A stretch of DNA of 64,000 nucleotides from Hydrogenophaga sp. (lineage in GTDB: Bacteria; Pseudomonadota; Gammaproteobacteria; Burkholderiales; Burkholderiaceae_C): NCBI RefSeq assembly GCF_025699295.1, contig NZ_JAILWB010000023.1:1-64000 (forward strand), given 5' to 3'. Position 1 is the stretch's first letter, and every line of letters starts with the position of its first letter. The translations under genes and the position numbers were made by a program. A model generated the notes under the pieces. That model did not search any database, was not told the origin of the DNA, and was given only the letters and a program-made list of their open reading frames with translations. Positions 52,024 through 62,199 of the stretch are shown piece after piece.

Positions 52024-52666
52024 TTTCAGTCTCTGGGACATCGTGCGCAACCTGCTGCTGGCCGCGCGCTGGACGGTGGCGCTGTCGCTGATCGCCTTCG
52101 TCGGCGGCGGCATCGTGGGCATGGCGCTGCTGGTCGCGCGCACCGCGAAGTGGCCCGGCGCGGAAACCTTCGTGAGCGGCTACGTGCAGCTGTTCCAGGG
52201 CACACCGCTGCTGATGCAACTCTTCCTGGCCTACTTCGGCCTGGCGCTGTTCGGCTTCGAGACCTCGGCCTGGACGGCCGCCTCGGTCGCGCTCACGCTC
52301 TACACCAGCGCCTTCCTCGTCGAGATCTGGCGCGGCTGCGTGGCCGCGGTGCCCAGGGGCCAGTGGGAAGCCTCGCAGAGCCTGGCGCTGAGCTTCGTCG
52401 AACAGCTGCGCTACGTGATCCTGCCGCAGGCCACGCGCATCGCCATCGCACCGACCGTGGGATTCCTGGTGCAGGTGGTCAAAGGCACGGCGCTGGCTTC
52501 GGTGATCGGCTTCGTCGAACTCACCAAGGCCGGCACCATGATCACCAACGCCACCTTCGCGCCCTTCCTGGTCTACAGCTGCGTGGCCCTGATGTACTTC
52601 GCGCTGTGCTTCCCCGTCAGCCTGTACGCCCGAACACTCGAGAGGAAACTCAATGGAAACCGCTGA
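52016..52666 (+). CDS. Amino acid ABC transporter permease
   Basis: QLFQGTPLLMQLFLAYFGLALFG; VEIWRGCVAAVPRGQWEASQSL. Confidence 0.93.
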   Translation: MVDFSLWDIVRNLLLAARWTVALSLIAFVGGGIVGMALLVARTAKWPGAETFVSGYVQLFQGTPLLMQLFLAYFGLALFGFETSAWTAASVALTLYTSAFLVEIWRGCVAAVPRGQWEASQSLALSFVEQLRYVILPQATRIAIAPTVGFLVQVVKGTALASVIGFVELTKAGTMITNATFAPFLVYSCVALMYFALCFPVSLYARTLERKLNGNR

Positions 52667-53420
52667 CGCGCCCGCCACCACCGCCGTGCGCACCATCGTC
52701 GACATCCGGCAGCTGCGCAAGTCCTATGGCAGCAACGAGGTGCTCAAGGGCATCGACCTGCAGGTGAAGGCCGGCGAGGTGATCGCCATCATCGGCAAGA
52801 GCGGCTCGGGCAAGAGCACGCTGCTGCGGTGCATCAACGGGCTGGAGGAATTCCAGGCCGGCTCGCTCACCGTGGACGACAAGCCGCTGCTGCACAAGGA
52901 CGCCGCCGCCATGCGCGAGCTGCGCCAGCACGTGGGCATGATCTTCCAGAACTTCAACCTCTTTCCGCACCTGAGCGTGGGCCGCAACGTGATGCTCGCG
53001 CCCGGCCTGGTGAAGAAGACCGCGCCGGCCGAAGGCGCCGAGCGCGCTCGCCAGTTGCTCCAGCGCGTGGGCCTGGGCGAGAAGTTCGACGCCTTCCCGG
53101 ATCAGCTCTCGGGTGGCCAGCAGCAGCGCGTGGCCATCGCGCGCGCGCTGGCCATGCAACCCAGCGTGCTGCTGTGCGACGAGATCACCTCCGCGCTCGA
53201 TCCCGAGCTGGTGGGCGAGGTGTTGCGCGTGGTGGAGTCGCTGGCCGACGAGGGCATGACGCTGCTGATGGTCACGCACGAGATGGGCTTCGCGCGCAAG
53301 GTCAGCGACCGCGTGATCTTCATGCACCAGGGCCGCGTGCACGAGATGGGGCCGCCGGCGAAGCTGTTCGGTTCACCCGAGACACCGGAACTGCAGCAGT
53401 TCCTCTCGTCGATCCACTGA
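52653..53420 (+). CDS. Amino acid ABC transporter ATP-binding protein
   Basis: [58 protein letters not shown]. Confidence 0.95.
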   Translation: METADAPATTAVRTIVDIRQLRKSYGSNEVLKGIDLQVKAGEVIAIIGKSGSGKSTLLRCINGLEEFQAGSLTVDDKPLLHKDAAAMRELRQHVGMIFQNFNLFPHLSVGRNVMLAPGLVKKTAPAEGAERARQLLQRVGLGEKFDAFPDQLSGGQQQRVAIARALAMQPSVLLCDEITSALDPELVGEVLRVVESLADEGMTLLMVTHEMGFARKVSDRVIFMHQGRVHEMGPPAKLFGSPETPELQQFLSSIH

Positions 53421-53423
53421 GCG

Positions 53424-54701
53424 TCACGCCACGAAGCGCATCCAGCCCCAGACCACCACCAGCGTGAGCAAGGTCACCGGAATACCGGTGACCGCATGCC
53501 GTTTCCAGTCGATCTCGATGCCCTGCCGGCGCGCCAGGTCGGCCACGATCAGGTTGGCGATCGAGCCCACCAGCAGCAGGTTGCCGGCGAAGGTGGTGGC
53601 CAGCGCGAGCATCACGCCGGCCTGTTCACCGCTGCCCGCCAGGTGTGGCAGCAGCAGCATGACGGCCGGCACGTTGGACACCAGATTGGACAACACCGCA
53701 CCCGCCACCAGCAGCGGCCCCGGATCGGTGAGGTGCACACCTTGCGTGCCCAGCCAGACCACCGCCTGCGCGGCCAGCCCGGTGGTCTCGAACGCGTGGT
53801 TCACCACGAACAGGCCCATGAAGAGGATGAGCAAGGGCCAGTCCACCAGGCCGATGACATGCGCCGAGTGCAGGCGGCGACTGAGCAGCAGCACGCCCGC
53901 GCCCACCAGCGCGGCCACGTCGCGCGGCCAGTCGGTGAACAGGAAGATCAGCAGCAGCGCACCGGCCACCATCAGCCCCTTGGTGGTCTGCCAGGCATCG
54001 AACGCGGGCTCTGCATTCACACCCTCTCCCTCCGGGAGAAGGTGGGGGTGAGGGCTCCCCGCCCCCGCCTTCGCCCCCGGCCCGAACGCCAGCCACCCCC
54101 ACAACAACACCAGCCCGATCAGCACCGGCGGCAGCGCTTGCCGCACATAGCCACCGAACGGCAGCTGCAGCACCGAGCCGATCAGCATGTTCTGCGGGTT
54201 GCCGATCAGCGTCGCGGCCGAACCGATGTTGGCGGCACAGGCCAGGCCGATCAGGAAGGGCAACGGGTTCAGGCCCCGCTGCAGGCACAGCCGCGCGACC
54301 ACCGGTGTCATGGCGAGACACACGATGTCGTTGGAGAACACCGCCGAGAGTGCGCCGGCCACGAAGATCAGCGCGGCCAGCAAGCCGCTGCGCGGCAGAG
54401 GCATGGCGCCCACGCGGCGCGTCACCGCGGCATAGAAGCCCCCCAGGCGCATCTGCGCCGATACCAGCATGAAGGCGAACAGCAGCACGATGGTGGGCAG
54501 GTCGATCGATCGCGCGGCGTCTTCCACCGGCAGGCCGCTCAAGCCGATCACCGCGATGGCGCCCAGCAGCGCCACGCCCGAGCGGTCCAGCTTCAGCCGC
54601 GGCAGGCCGCCGAGGAACATGCCCAGGTAGACAAGGGCGAAGACCGCGACGATGCCCCAGTCGGTGGCGGTGGGGTGCAAGGTGGCGGCAGCGGTGGGCA
54701 T
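53424..54701 (-). CDS. SLC13/ArsB-type anion transporter (ion-transporter superfamily)
   Basis: Multiple TMs; [35 protein letters not shown]. Confidence 0.85.
   Translation of the reverse strand: MPTAAATLHPTATDWGIVAVFALVYLGMFLGGLPRLKLDRSGVALLGAIAVIGLSGLPVEDAARSIDLPTIVLLFAFMLVSAQMRLGGFYAAVTRRVGAMPLPRSGLLAALIFVAGALSAVFSNDIVCLAMTPVVARLCLQRGLNPLPFLIGLACAANIGSAATLIGNPQNMLIGSVLQLPFGGYVRQALPPVLIGLVLLWGWLAFGPGAKAGAGSPHPHLLPEGEGVNAEPAFDAWQTTKGLMVAGALLLIFLFTDWPRDVAALVGAGVLLLSRRLHSAHVIGLVDWPLLILFMGLFVVNHAFETTGLAAQAVVWLGTQGVHLTDPGPLLVAGAVLSNLVSNVPAVMLLLPHLAGSGEQAGVMLALATTFAGNLLLVGSIANLIVADLARRQGIEIDWKRHAVTGIPVTLLTLVVVWGWMRFVA
54022..54054. repeat. Palindromic dispersed-type repeat inside the transporter CDS
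   Basis: ccctctccctccgggagaaggtgggggtgaggg; encodes [12 protein letters not shown] in the transporter frame. Confidence 0.7.
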
Positions 54702-54728
54702 GTTGGGCGCGATCGTAGCGCGCGCGTG

Positions 54729-54750
54729 AAAAAGCCGCCCGAAGGCGGCT
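54729..54750 (-). terminator. Rho-independent terminator AGCCGCC-TTCG-GGCGGCT-TTTT
   Basis: 7-bp stem, TTCG tetraloop and T-run, directly downstream of the MBL-fold gene. Confidence 0.85.
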
Positions 54751-54767
54751 GGTCGATGCGGGGCCGC

Positions 54768-55748
54768 TCAGCCCTGCAGGGCTGCCCACATTTCCTTGTC
54801 CCGCTCGGCGGTCCAGATACGCGGGTTCTTGATGCCTTTGGCTTCGTCGTAGGCGCGGCTGACGTCGAACGGCAGGCAGTGTTCGTAGATGAACACGTGG
54901 CCGAAGACCGGGTCCATGCTCTTGCGGGTATGGGCCATGGCGGCCTTGAGGTCCATGTTGCTGGCGGCGGCTTCCTTGCCGGCCTGGAACAGCGTCGTGA
55001 CCCAGCGCTTCGTATAGTCCAGCGCCTTGTTCACGTCGGCGTTGCCCTTCATGGCTTCGCCGCGACCCGGCACGATGTACTCGGCCTTGAGCGCGCGCAG
55101 CGCTTCCAGCGTGGCGGGCCACTCCTCCAGTTGTGCGTCGCCGGTGTACACGCCGGCTTCGTACTCCACCAGGTCCCCGCTGAACAACACCTTTTCTTCT
55201 TCCACCCAGGCGATGGTGTCGCCGCGCGTATGGCCCGGGCCCGGGTGCCAGATCTGCACCTTCACGCCACCCAGGTCCACCTCCAGGCTGCCCTGGCGGC
55301 CGGGCTGGCCGTCACCGATGACCAGGGTGGGCCAGGTCAGGCCGGGCACGGTGTCGGCGCCGCGGAACAGGCGCGGAAAGCGCTCCATCTCGCTCTGCAT
55401 GTCTTCGGCGCCGCGCTCGACGATGAGTTCATAGGTGCCGCGGCTGGCGATGACCTCGGTCGCGCCCTCGGCCTGGTAGGCGGCCGCGCCCAGCACGCGC
55501 ACCGCGTGGTAATGGGTCAGCAGCACGTACTTGATGGGTTTGTCGGAGACGGTGCGGATCTGCCTGATCAGGTCCTGCGCCATGGCGGGCGTGGCCGTGG
55601 CGTCGCTCACCATGATGAACTTCTCGCCAATGATCACGCCCGAGTTCGGGTCGCCTTCGGCGGTGTAGGCCCAGCAGTGCGGGCTCAGCTGTTCAAAGGT
55701 GGTTTTCTTGTCGGCCAGGTCGGCCTGGGAGGCAAAGGCTTTGCTCAT
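54768..55748 (-). CDS. MBL-fold metallo-hydrolase with atypical HxH motif
   Basis: YVLLTHYHAVRVLGAAAYQAEGATEVIAS; GPGHTRGDTIAWVEEEKVLFSGDLVEYEAGVYTGD. Confidence 0.87.
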   Translation of the reverse strand: MSKAFASQADLADKKTTFEQLSPHCWAYTAEGDPNSGVIIGEKFIMVSDATATPAMAQDLIRQIRTVSDKPIKYVLLTHYHAVRVLGAAAYQAEGATEVIASRGTYELIVERGAEDMQSEMERFPRLFRGADTVPGLTWPTLVIGDGQPGRQGSLEVDLGGVKVQIWHPGPGHTRGDTIAWVEEEKVLFSGDLVEYEAGVYTGDAQLEEWPATLEALRALKAEYIVPGRGEAMKGNADVNKALDYTKRWVTTLFQAGKEAAASNMDLKAAMAHTRKSMDPVFGHVFIYEHCLPFDVSRAYDEAKGIKNPRIWTAERDKEMWAALQG

Positions 55749-55795
55749 GGGGGTCTCCGTGTGGGGAAGCCGGGATTTTAACTAAACGAAATCGA

Positions 55796-55809
55796 TTACG
55801 CATCCGTAA
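55796..55809. promoter_or_regulatory. Dyad TTACG-CATC-CGTAA between tetR and the MBL gene
   Basis: Inverted repeat 48 bp upstream of the MBL-fold start. Confidence 0.4.
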
Positions 55810-55822
55810 ACTGCATTTCCGC

Positions 55823-56452
55823 TCACGATGGGGGGGAATGGGGCCCCTGGCCGGCCCCGCCCAGCCCCCGTTCGAGCATGACCACCACCTCGTCGGCGAA
55901 GGCGCCGTAGCTCATCGGCCCACCGGGGCGCAGCCAGGTGAAGGTCCAGTTGATCATGCCGAACAGCATCATGGTCAGCGCCGTCTGGTTGGCCGGCGTC
56001 ACGCGCTCGGGGTAGGCGCGCCGGATGAAGCGGGTGAAGGCAGCCACCACGTCGCGCTGGCGGTTGACGATGAGCGTGCGCTGCACCGCGCCGAGGAACT
56101 TGGTGTCTGACACCAGCGCCACGTGGCGCGTGGCCGAGGTTTCGTACTCGGCGAGAAAGGCGCGCACCAGCTCGCTCAGGGCATCGCGTTCGCTCAGGTT
56201 CTTGCGCTGCGCGCGCGCCTCGGCCTCGCCGATGAGGGCGAGCAGGCGCTGGGTGTAGCGGTCCAGCAGGTCGAACAGGATGGCTTCCTTGCTCTCGTAG
56301 TAGTGGTACAGCCGCGCCTTGCTGGTGCCGCAGGCGGTGGCGATGTCGTTCATGCTCGCGGCGGGAAAACTCTGGGCGGCGAAGCAGCGCGCCGCCACGT
56401 CGAGGATTTGATCGCGCTTGAGATCGTGGGTGGCGGATTTCGGACGGGCCAT
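55823..56452 (-). CDS. TetR family transcriptional regulator
   Basis: RDQILDVAARCFAAQSFPAASMNDIATACGTSKARLYHYYESKEAILFDLL. Confidence 0.94.
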   Translation of the reverse strand: MARPKSATHDLKRDQILDVAARCFAAQSFPAASMNDIATACGTSKARLYHYYESKEAILFDLLDRYTQRLLALIGEAEARAQRKNLSERDALSELVRAFLAEYETSATRHVALVSDTKFLGAVQRTLIVNRQRDVVAAFTRFIRRAYPERVTPANQTALTMMLFGMINWTFTWLRPGGPMSYGAFADEVVVMLERGLGGAGQGPHSPPS

Positions 56453-56502
56453 CGCTGCATTCTGCCGGACCAGGGTCCGTCGACACGCCCTAAGATCGCG
56501 CC

Positions 56503-56871
56503 ATGGTCAAACCGGTCGATCCCTTCGTCCTGCACGCCTGCGAACTGTTGTCTGGCGTCGGCCCTTGCGTGGCCCAGCGCATGTTCGGCGGCTGGGGCAT
56601 TGCCGTCGACGGCATGAACATCGCGATCATCGCGTGGGACACGCTTTTCCTGAAGACGAATGCCGAGACCGAGCCGCATTGGCTGGCCGCCGGAGCCCGC
56701 CCTTTCATCTACGAGGCCAAGGGCAAGCCCATGAAGCTGCATTACCACACGCCCCCGGACGAAGCGCTGGAATCGCCCGCCCTCATGCTGCCCTGGGCGC
56801 GGCTGGCGCTGGAGGCCGCAGTGACGGCGCGCAAGCCGAAGAAGCGGGCCACGCGCGGACGACGCCCTTAA
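56503..56871 (+). CDS. TfoX N-terminal domain protein
   Basis: MVKPVDPFVLHACELLSGVGPCVAQRMFGGWGIAVDGMNIAIIAWDTLFLKT. Confidence 0.88.
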   Translation: MVKPVDPFVLHACELLSGVGPCVAQRMFGGWGIAVDGMNIAIIAWDTLFLKTNAETEPHWLAAGARPFIYEAKGKPMKLHYHTPPDEALESPALMLPWARLALEAAVTARKPKKRATRGRRP

Positions 56872-57380
56872 GGGGGGTTTGACTCGAACGGTGTGAGCAC
56901 CCTGCCGCGCCCGGCCACCAGGTATTCGCTGTAGCCGAACACACCGCGCAGCAACCGCAGGAAGGCCCAGCCGGCCTGACCCAGCGCCTCTGCGAGTTCG
57001 CGCGAAGGCACCACCACCTCGCGGCCAAAGCGCCCCGGCCGTTCGGCGGGCTGCACCTCGGACTCGGCACGCCAGTCGAAGCGCACCGGAGCGGCGCCTG
57101 CGCCGGCCAGGGGCCAGGGCTCCATCACCAGGCGCGCGCCGGCGGGCACCTCCAGGCTCTCGCCGGCCTCCAGCACATGGTCGCCGGACTCGTTGCCGGC
57201 ACCCTGGTGCGGCAGGCCCAGCGTCACCCATGCACTGCCCTGGGTGATCTGCAGGCGGCTGGGCACGTGCGGGCGCAGGGTCATAGCCCGGCGCGCGTCC
57301 AGGCGCCAGCCGCACGCCGCTGCCACGCTGGCGACGCGGTCGGAGGACACAAGGGGAAGAGAGGCGGAACGGGTGCTCAT
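56868..57380 (-). CDS. DUF2917 domain-containing protein
   Basis: LQITQGSAWVTLGLPHQGAGNESGDHVLEAGESLEVPAGARLVMEPW. Confidence 0.75.
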   Translation of the reverse strand: MSTRSASLPLVSSDRVASVAAACGWRLDARRAMTLRPHVPSRLQITQGSAWVTLGLPHQGAGNESGDHVLEAGESLEVPAGARLVMEPWPLAGAGAAPVRFDWRAESEVQPAERPGRFGREVVVPSRELAEALGQAGWAFLRLLRGVFGYSEYLVAGRGRVLTPFESNPP

Positions 57381-57490
57381 GGGTAACTCCTGAAAGAGGA
57401 CGATGGCTCATCCTGGGCATCAATGTTCGCGGCGTATCCCCTTGTCGTCCAATGAAATGGCGATAAGCTATTGATTCGATTCCCGCATCA

Positions 57491-58534
57491 ATGTCCGGAG
57501 CCTCCATGCAGCTGACGAGCAGCCATCCCCGCACCCGCCCGATCGCCGCCGGGCACCTGCGCGCGTTCGAAGCGGTCGCGCGGCACCTCAACTTCCGTGC
57601 CGCGGCCGAAGAACTCTCGCTCACGCAAAGCGCAGTGAGTCGACAGATCCAGGCACTGGAAGACGAGGTCGGCACAGCGCTGTTTCTGCGTCACACGCGC
57701 GCCGTCGAACTCACCAGCGCGGGTTCGCAACTGCTGCGTGCGGCCAGCATGGCACTCGAACGCGTGGACGCCGCCGTGCGGCAGATCCGCCAGAGCGCGG
57801 GCCGCAAGAGCGTGGCCATCACGACCTGGGCCTCGTTTGCCTCGATGTGGCTGATCCCGCGGCTGGAGGCTTTCCAGCGCGACCACCCGGACATCGACAT
57901 CCGGATCGACGCGAGCGACAACGCGGTGGATCTGGCCACCTCCGACGTGGACCTGGCCCTGCGCTACGCCGTGCCGCAGGTCGTTCCGGCCGGCGCGCAG
58001 CGCCTCTTCGGCGAGCAGCTCACGCCCGTGGCCAGCCCATGGCTGCTCCAGTCCCACCCGATCCACCGGGTCGAGGACCTCGCACACTGCGCGCTGATCG
58101 AGGCGGGCGACGCGCACCGCACGCGCCACCTGGAATGGCTGACCTGGCAACGCTGGCTCGACACCTACGGCGCGCCGCCGTCCGCGCCTGCCGGCAAGCG
58201 CTCACGGGTCCCCGCGCAGGCCAGGCTCTCGCCACAGCGCTGGATGTACTTCAATTACGCCAACCAGATCGTGCAGGCCGCGCTCACTGGTCAGGGCGTG
58301 GCGCTGGCACGCCTGCCGCTGGTGGCCGAGAGCCTGGCCAGCGGTGCACTGGTGGAGCCGCTGCCTCACGCGCGGCTGGACTCTCCACTGGCCTACTGGA
58401 TGATGGTGGCGCCGCGCAGCCTGCAGCGCCCGGAAGTGAAAGCTTTCTGCGACTGGCTGCTGCAGCAGGCCGCGGCCACGCGCGAGGCCATCGGCGACGT
58501 GCCCGACCCCGACACGGTCGACAACATCGACTAG
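57491..58534 (+). CDS. LysR family transcriptional regulator (GcvA-like)
   Basis: GHLRAFEAVARHLNFRAAAEELSLTQSAVSRQIQALEDEVGTALFLRHTRAVELTSAG. Confidence 0.93.
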   Translation: MSGASMQLTSSHPRTRPIAAGHLRAFEAVARHLNFRAAAEELSLTQSAVSRQIQALEDEVGTALFLRHTRAVELTSAGSQLLRAASMALERVDAAVRQIRQSAGRKSVAITTWASFASMWLIPRLEAFQRDHPDIDIRIDASDNAVDLATSDVDLALRYAVPQVVPAGAQRLFGEQLTPVASPWLLQSHPIHRVEDLAHCALIEAGDAHRTRHLEWLTWQRWLDTYGAPPSAPAGKRSRVPAQARLSPQRWMYFNYANQIVQAALTGQGVALARLPLVAESLASGALVEPLPHARLDSPLAYWMMVAPRSLQRPEVKAFCDWLLQQAAATREAIGDVPDPDTVDNID

Positions 58535-58537
58535 CGC

Positions 58538-59455
58538 GTGTTCACCTCGCACCGCCTCGCCTCCGGCAACCTGCGCAGCATCGTCTTCATGCTCGCGGCA
58601 GTGGGCTTCTTCGCACTCATGGATGCCGTGCTCAAGGCGCTCTCTGCGCGCTACCCGGTGCTGCAGATCGCGGCCCTGCGCGGACTCACCGCGCTGCCCC
58701 TGGTGCTGCTCTACATCGCCTGGCGCGGCGCGTGGCACCGCATCTGGCAGGTGCGCTGGCCCTTGCACCTGCTGCGCGGCGTGCTCGGCATCCTGATGCT
58801 CTCGCTGTTCACGATGGGTGTGCGCGAACTGCCGCTGTCGGCCGCCTACACGCTGTTCTTCATCGCGCCACTGCTGATCACCGCGCTGTCGGTGCCAGTG
58901 CTCAAGGAACGTGTGCCCGCCGCGCACTGGTGGGCCATCGCGGTGGGTTTCGTGGGCGTACTGATCGCGCTGCGCCCCAGTGGTGACGCACTGCAGACCG
59001 GTTTCGTCACGCTCGGTGGCCTGGCCACGCTGGGCGCGGCGCTGTGTTACGCCATCGCCGCCATCGCCGGGCGGCTCGCCAGCCGCACCGACAGCAGCGA
59101 GAGCCTGGTGCTGTGGATGATGGTGCTGATGTCGCTCGGCGCGGGCGCGCTGGCCTTGCCCGACTGGGTAGCGATCCAGCGCACCGACGCCCCCCTGCTG
59201 CTGGCGCTGGCCATTACCGGCTTCGGCGGCCAGCTCGCCATCACCGAGGCCTTCCGCCACGGCCAGGCCTCTGCCGTGGCGCCGTTCGAATACAGCGCGC
59301 TGGCCTGGGGCGTCGGTCTGGACTGGCTGATCTGGCACACGCTGCCGGCGCCACACACCTGGTTCGGCGCGGCCATCATCATCGGCAGCGGGCTCTACCT
59401 GGTGCGGCGCGAGAAGCGCATCACCGAAGTGCACGCCAGCGCCGAGCACCCCTGA
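58538..59455 (+). CDS. DMT/EamA family transporter, GTG start
   Basis: Two EamA repeats; starts 4 nt after the LysR stop. Confidence 0.9.
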   Translation: MFTSHRLASGNLRSIVFMLAAVGFFALMDAVLKALSARYPVLQIAALRGLTALPLVLLYIAWRGAWHRIWQVRWPLHLLRGVLGILMLSLFTMGVRELPLSAAYTLFFIAPLLITALSVPVLKERVPAAHWWAIAVGFVGVLIALRPSGDALQTGFVTLGGLATLGAALCYAIAAIAGRLASRTDSSESLVLWMMVLMSLGAGALALPDWVAIQRTDAPLLLALAITGFGGQLAITEAFRHGQASAVAPFEYSALAWGVGLDWLIWHTLPAPHTWFGAAIIIGSGLYLVRREKRITEVHASAEHP

Positions 59456-59493
59456 AACACCACGCCAGCGCCAAGCGAACGAGCGTGGGGGCT

Positions 59494-60144
59494 CTACCTC
59501 ATCGGCCACATCACCCCGGTGTCGGAGAGGATCGCGTCCAGCGGCACGTCGTGCGGCTCGGGCGCCAGATCGGGCAGGTAGCCGAAGTCGTAACCCAGGC
59601 CCACGGTGAAGGGTTTGGGGCTCAGGCTGGCCAGCGTGCGGTCGTAGAAGCCGCCGCCGTAACCGAGCCGGAAACCGCCGGGACCATAGCCCACGCAGGG
59701 CACGAAGATCAGCGTGGGCTCGATGATCTCGGTGTCCTTGGGCTTGGGAATGCCGTAGGCGTCTTCTTCCATCGGGCAGCCCGGATACCAGGTGTAGAAG
59801 GTCAGCGTCTTGTCGACCTTGTTGACCACCGGCAGGCCGATGCGCCGGTGCCGCTGCTGCCCCTGCACGTCCTCCTCCAGACCGGCTTCCTGCCAGCGGA
59901 AGAGCGCCGGCAGCGGGTCGAATTCACCCTTGATCGGCCAGTACGCGCCAATCACCGCGTCGGGCCGGTGGATCAACCACACGCGCATGACCCGCTGCAG
60001 CAGGTCGTTGCGCCAGGCCCGGTCCGCCAGCGCCTGGCGCTTCTCGATCAGCGACTTGCGCCAGCCGGCCTTGAGCGCCGCCGCCGATCCTTCAGGGTGT
60101 GTGAAAGGGGCTTTGCGGGAACTCTGGCCGTCTTTGTTGTCCAT
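59494..60144 (-). CDS. 5-formyltetrahydrofolate cyclo-ligase family protein
   Basis: VIGAYWPIKGEFDPLP; FVPCVGYGPGGFRLGYGGGFYDRTLA. Confidence 0.93.
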   Translation of the reverse strand: MDNKDGQSSRKAPFTHPEGSAAALKAGWRKSLIEKRQALADRAWRNDLLQRVMRVWLIHRPDAVIGAYWPIKGEFDPLPALFRWQEAGLEEDVQGQQRHRRIGLPVVNKVDKTLTFYTWYPGCPMEEDAYGIPKPKDTEIIEPTLIFVPCVGYGPGGFRLGYGGGFYDRTLASLSPKPFTVGLGYDFGYLPDLAPEPHDVPLDAILSDTGVMWPMR

Positions 60145-60153
60145 AATCGATAC

Positions 60154-62199
60154 ATGAAAACGGTGGGTGCAAAACAGGGGCGTTCGCAGTGGATCGGCCA
60201 GCGCATGCAGGGCTTGCGTGCGCTGCTGGGCATGCGACTGATTATGGCGGTGCTGGCGCTGCCGGCCCCGCTCTGGGCCCAGACGGCCGCGGGCGACGCC
60301 GCGCTGCTGGACATGCGCGAGGCCTTCCGGCGCAACAACCCGGCGCAACTCGGTGCCCTGCTGCCCGCCGTGCGCGGCCATGTGCTTGAGCCACTGGCCA
60401 TCTACTGGGACACCAGGACACGCCTCGAACTGGCCAGCCCGGCGGAGATTCGCGCGGCGCTGGCCCGCATGCCCGGCAGCTATTGGGAGGACCGCCTGCG
60501 CAACGACTGGCTGCTGCTGCTGGGCAAGGCGCGCGACTGGTCGAACTTCGAAGCCGAGCTGCCGCGCTTTCGCATGAACGACGACCGCCAGGTGCGGTGC
60601 TACGCGCTGACGCGCGACATGGCCACCGGACGCACGCCGCCCGAGGTGGTCGCGCCCCTGGTACAGGCCAACTGGCTGGCGCAGCGCGAGGCCGACGACG
60701 GCTGCGCGAGTGCCGCGCAGACACTGCTCGATGCCGGACACCTCAAACCCCAGGTGGTGTGGCAGCGGGCCCAGCTGGCCATGGACGCCAACCGCCCGCG
60801 CGTGGCCGCGCAGGCCGTGGCCATGATCGACCCGGAACTCGCACCGCAGGTGGAAGACATTGCCCGCGATCCGGCGAAGTATCTCGACGAGCGCATCACC
60901 GCCCTGCGCGCGCGCACCCGGGAAATGGTGACGCTGGCCATCATCCGCCTGGCTTTCAGCGATCCCGCGGCCGCCGCGCTCGAGATGGAGCGCACACGCT
61001 GGAAGGCACAGCTCACGCAGGAAGAGCGCGGCTGGGCCTGGGGCGTGATCGGCAAACGCTCGGCCCAGAAGCTCCAGGGCGAGGCGCTGGCCTGGTTTGC
61101 CCATGGCGAAGAGCGCTACATGGACGACGACCACCTGGCGTGGAAGGCGCGCGCCGGCATGCGCGCGGGTGCCTGGGGCGCGGTCCGCGACGCCGTCAAC
61201 GCCATGAGCGAGACACAGCAGCGCGAGCCCGCCTGGGTGTACTGGAAGGCGCGCGCGCTGCAGGCGCTCCAGTTGCCTGACCCGGCCGCCGCGACGGCCC
61301 AGGCCCATGTCCTGTTCGAGTCCATCGCTTCCAGCCGCGACTTCTACGAACAGCTCGCGCTCGAGGAACTGGGGCGCCCCATCGACGTGCCCGCCCCACC
61401 TGCCCCGCTCACCGCCGAGGAAACCGCCGCCGCGCGGGACAACCCGGGCCTGCGCCGCGCCCTCGCCGCGATCCGCCTGGGCCTGCGCAGCGAAGGCGTG
61501 CGCGAGTGGCACTACACCGTGGCCCTGCAAGACACCGGCGGCATGGCCGAGCGCGAGCTGCTCGCCGCGGCCGATCTGGCGTGCCGCAACGAACTGTGGG
61601 ACCGCTGCATCAACACCAGCCTGCGCACGCCGCTCGCGCAGGACCACGCCCAGCGCTTTCCCACGCCGCACCGCACCCAGGTGACCGACCGTGCGCGCGA
61701 GATCGGCCTGGATCCGGCCTATGTGTACGGCCTGATCCGCCAGGAAAGCCGTTTCGTCACCGAGGCACGCTCGGGCGTCGGCGCCTCCGGCCTGATGCAG
61801 GTGATGCCCGCCACCGCGCGCTGGACCGCGCGCAAGATCGGCCTGAGCAACTTCAGGCCCGGCCAGATCAACGACCGCGACACCAACATCCAGATCGGCA
61901 CGGCCTACCTCAAGTTCGCGCTGGACGATTTCGAAGGCTCGCTGCCGCTGGCCGCCGCAGCCTACAACGCCGGGCCTGGCCGCTCGCGCCAGTGGCGCAA
62001 CGGCCCGGTGCTGGCCGGCGAGATATGGACCGAGAACATCCCCTTCGAGGAGACACGCGACTACGTCAAGCGAGTGCTGGCCAACACCACCAACTACGCC
62101 GCGCTGATCACCGGGAAGCCACAGTCCCTGCGCGCGCGCCTGGGCGTGGTGGGACCCCGCCCTGCCACGGCGCAAGCCATCAACACCGAACTGCCATGA
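60154..62199 (+). CDS. slt: Soluble lytic murein transglycosylase
   Basis: YGLIRQESRFVTEARSGVGASGLMQVMPATARWTARKIGL; LPLAAAAYNAGPGRSRQW. Confidence 0.93.
   Translation: MKTVGAKQGRSQWIGQRMQGLRALLGMRLIMAVLALPAPLWAQTAAGDAALLDMREAFRRNNPAQLGALLPAVRGHVLEPLAIYWDTRTRLELASPAEIRAALARMPGSYWEDRLRNDWLLLLGKARDWSNFEAELPRFRMNDDRQVRCYALTRDMATGRTPPEVVAPLVQANWLAQREADDGCASAAQTLLDAGHLKPQVVWQRAQLAMDANRPRVAAQAVAMIDPELAPQVEDIARDPAKYLDERITALRARTREMVTLAIIRLAFSDPAAAALEMERTRWKAQLTQEERGWAWGVIGKRSAQKLQGEALAWFAHGEERYMDDDHLAWKARAGMRAGAWGAVRDAVNAMSETQQREPAWVYWKARALQALQLPDPAAATAQAHVLFESIASSRDFYEQLALEELGRPIDVPAPPAPLTAEETAAARDNPGLRRALAAIRLGLRSEGVREWHYTVALQDTGGMAERELLAAADLACRNELWDRCINTSLRTPLAQDHAQRFPTPHRTQVTDRAREIGLDPAYVYGLIRQESRFVTEARSGVGASGLMQVMPATARWTARKIGLSNFRPGQINDRDTNIQIGTAYLKFALDDFEGSLPLAAAAYNAGPGRSRQWRNGPVLAGEIWTENIPFEETRDYVKRVLANTTNYAALITGKPQSLRARLGVVGPRPATAQAINTELP

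Noticed and set aside
59494-62175. 893-aa minus-strand ORF
   Set aside because: Only the C-terminal 217 aa (cyclo-ligase) is real; the rest is antisense to slt
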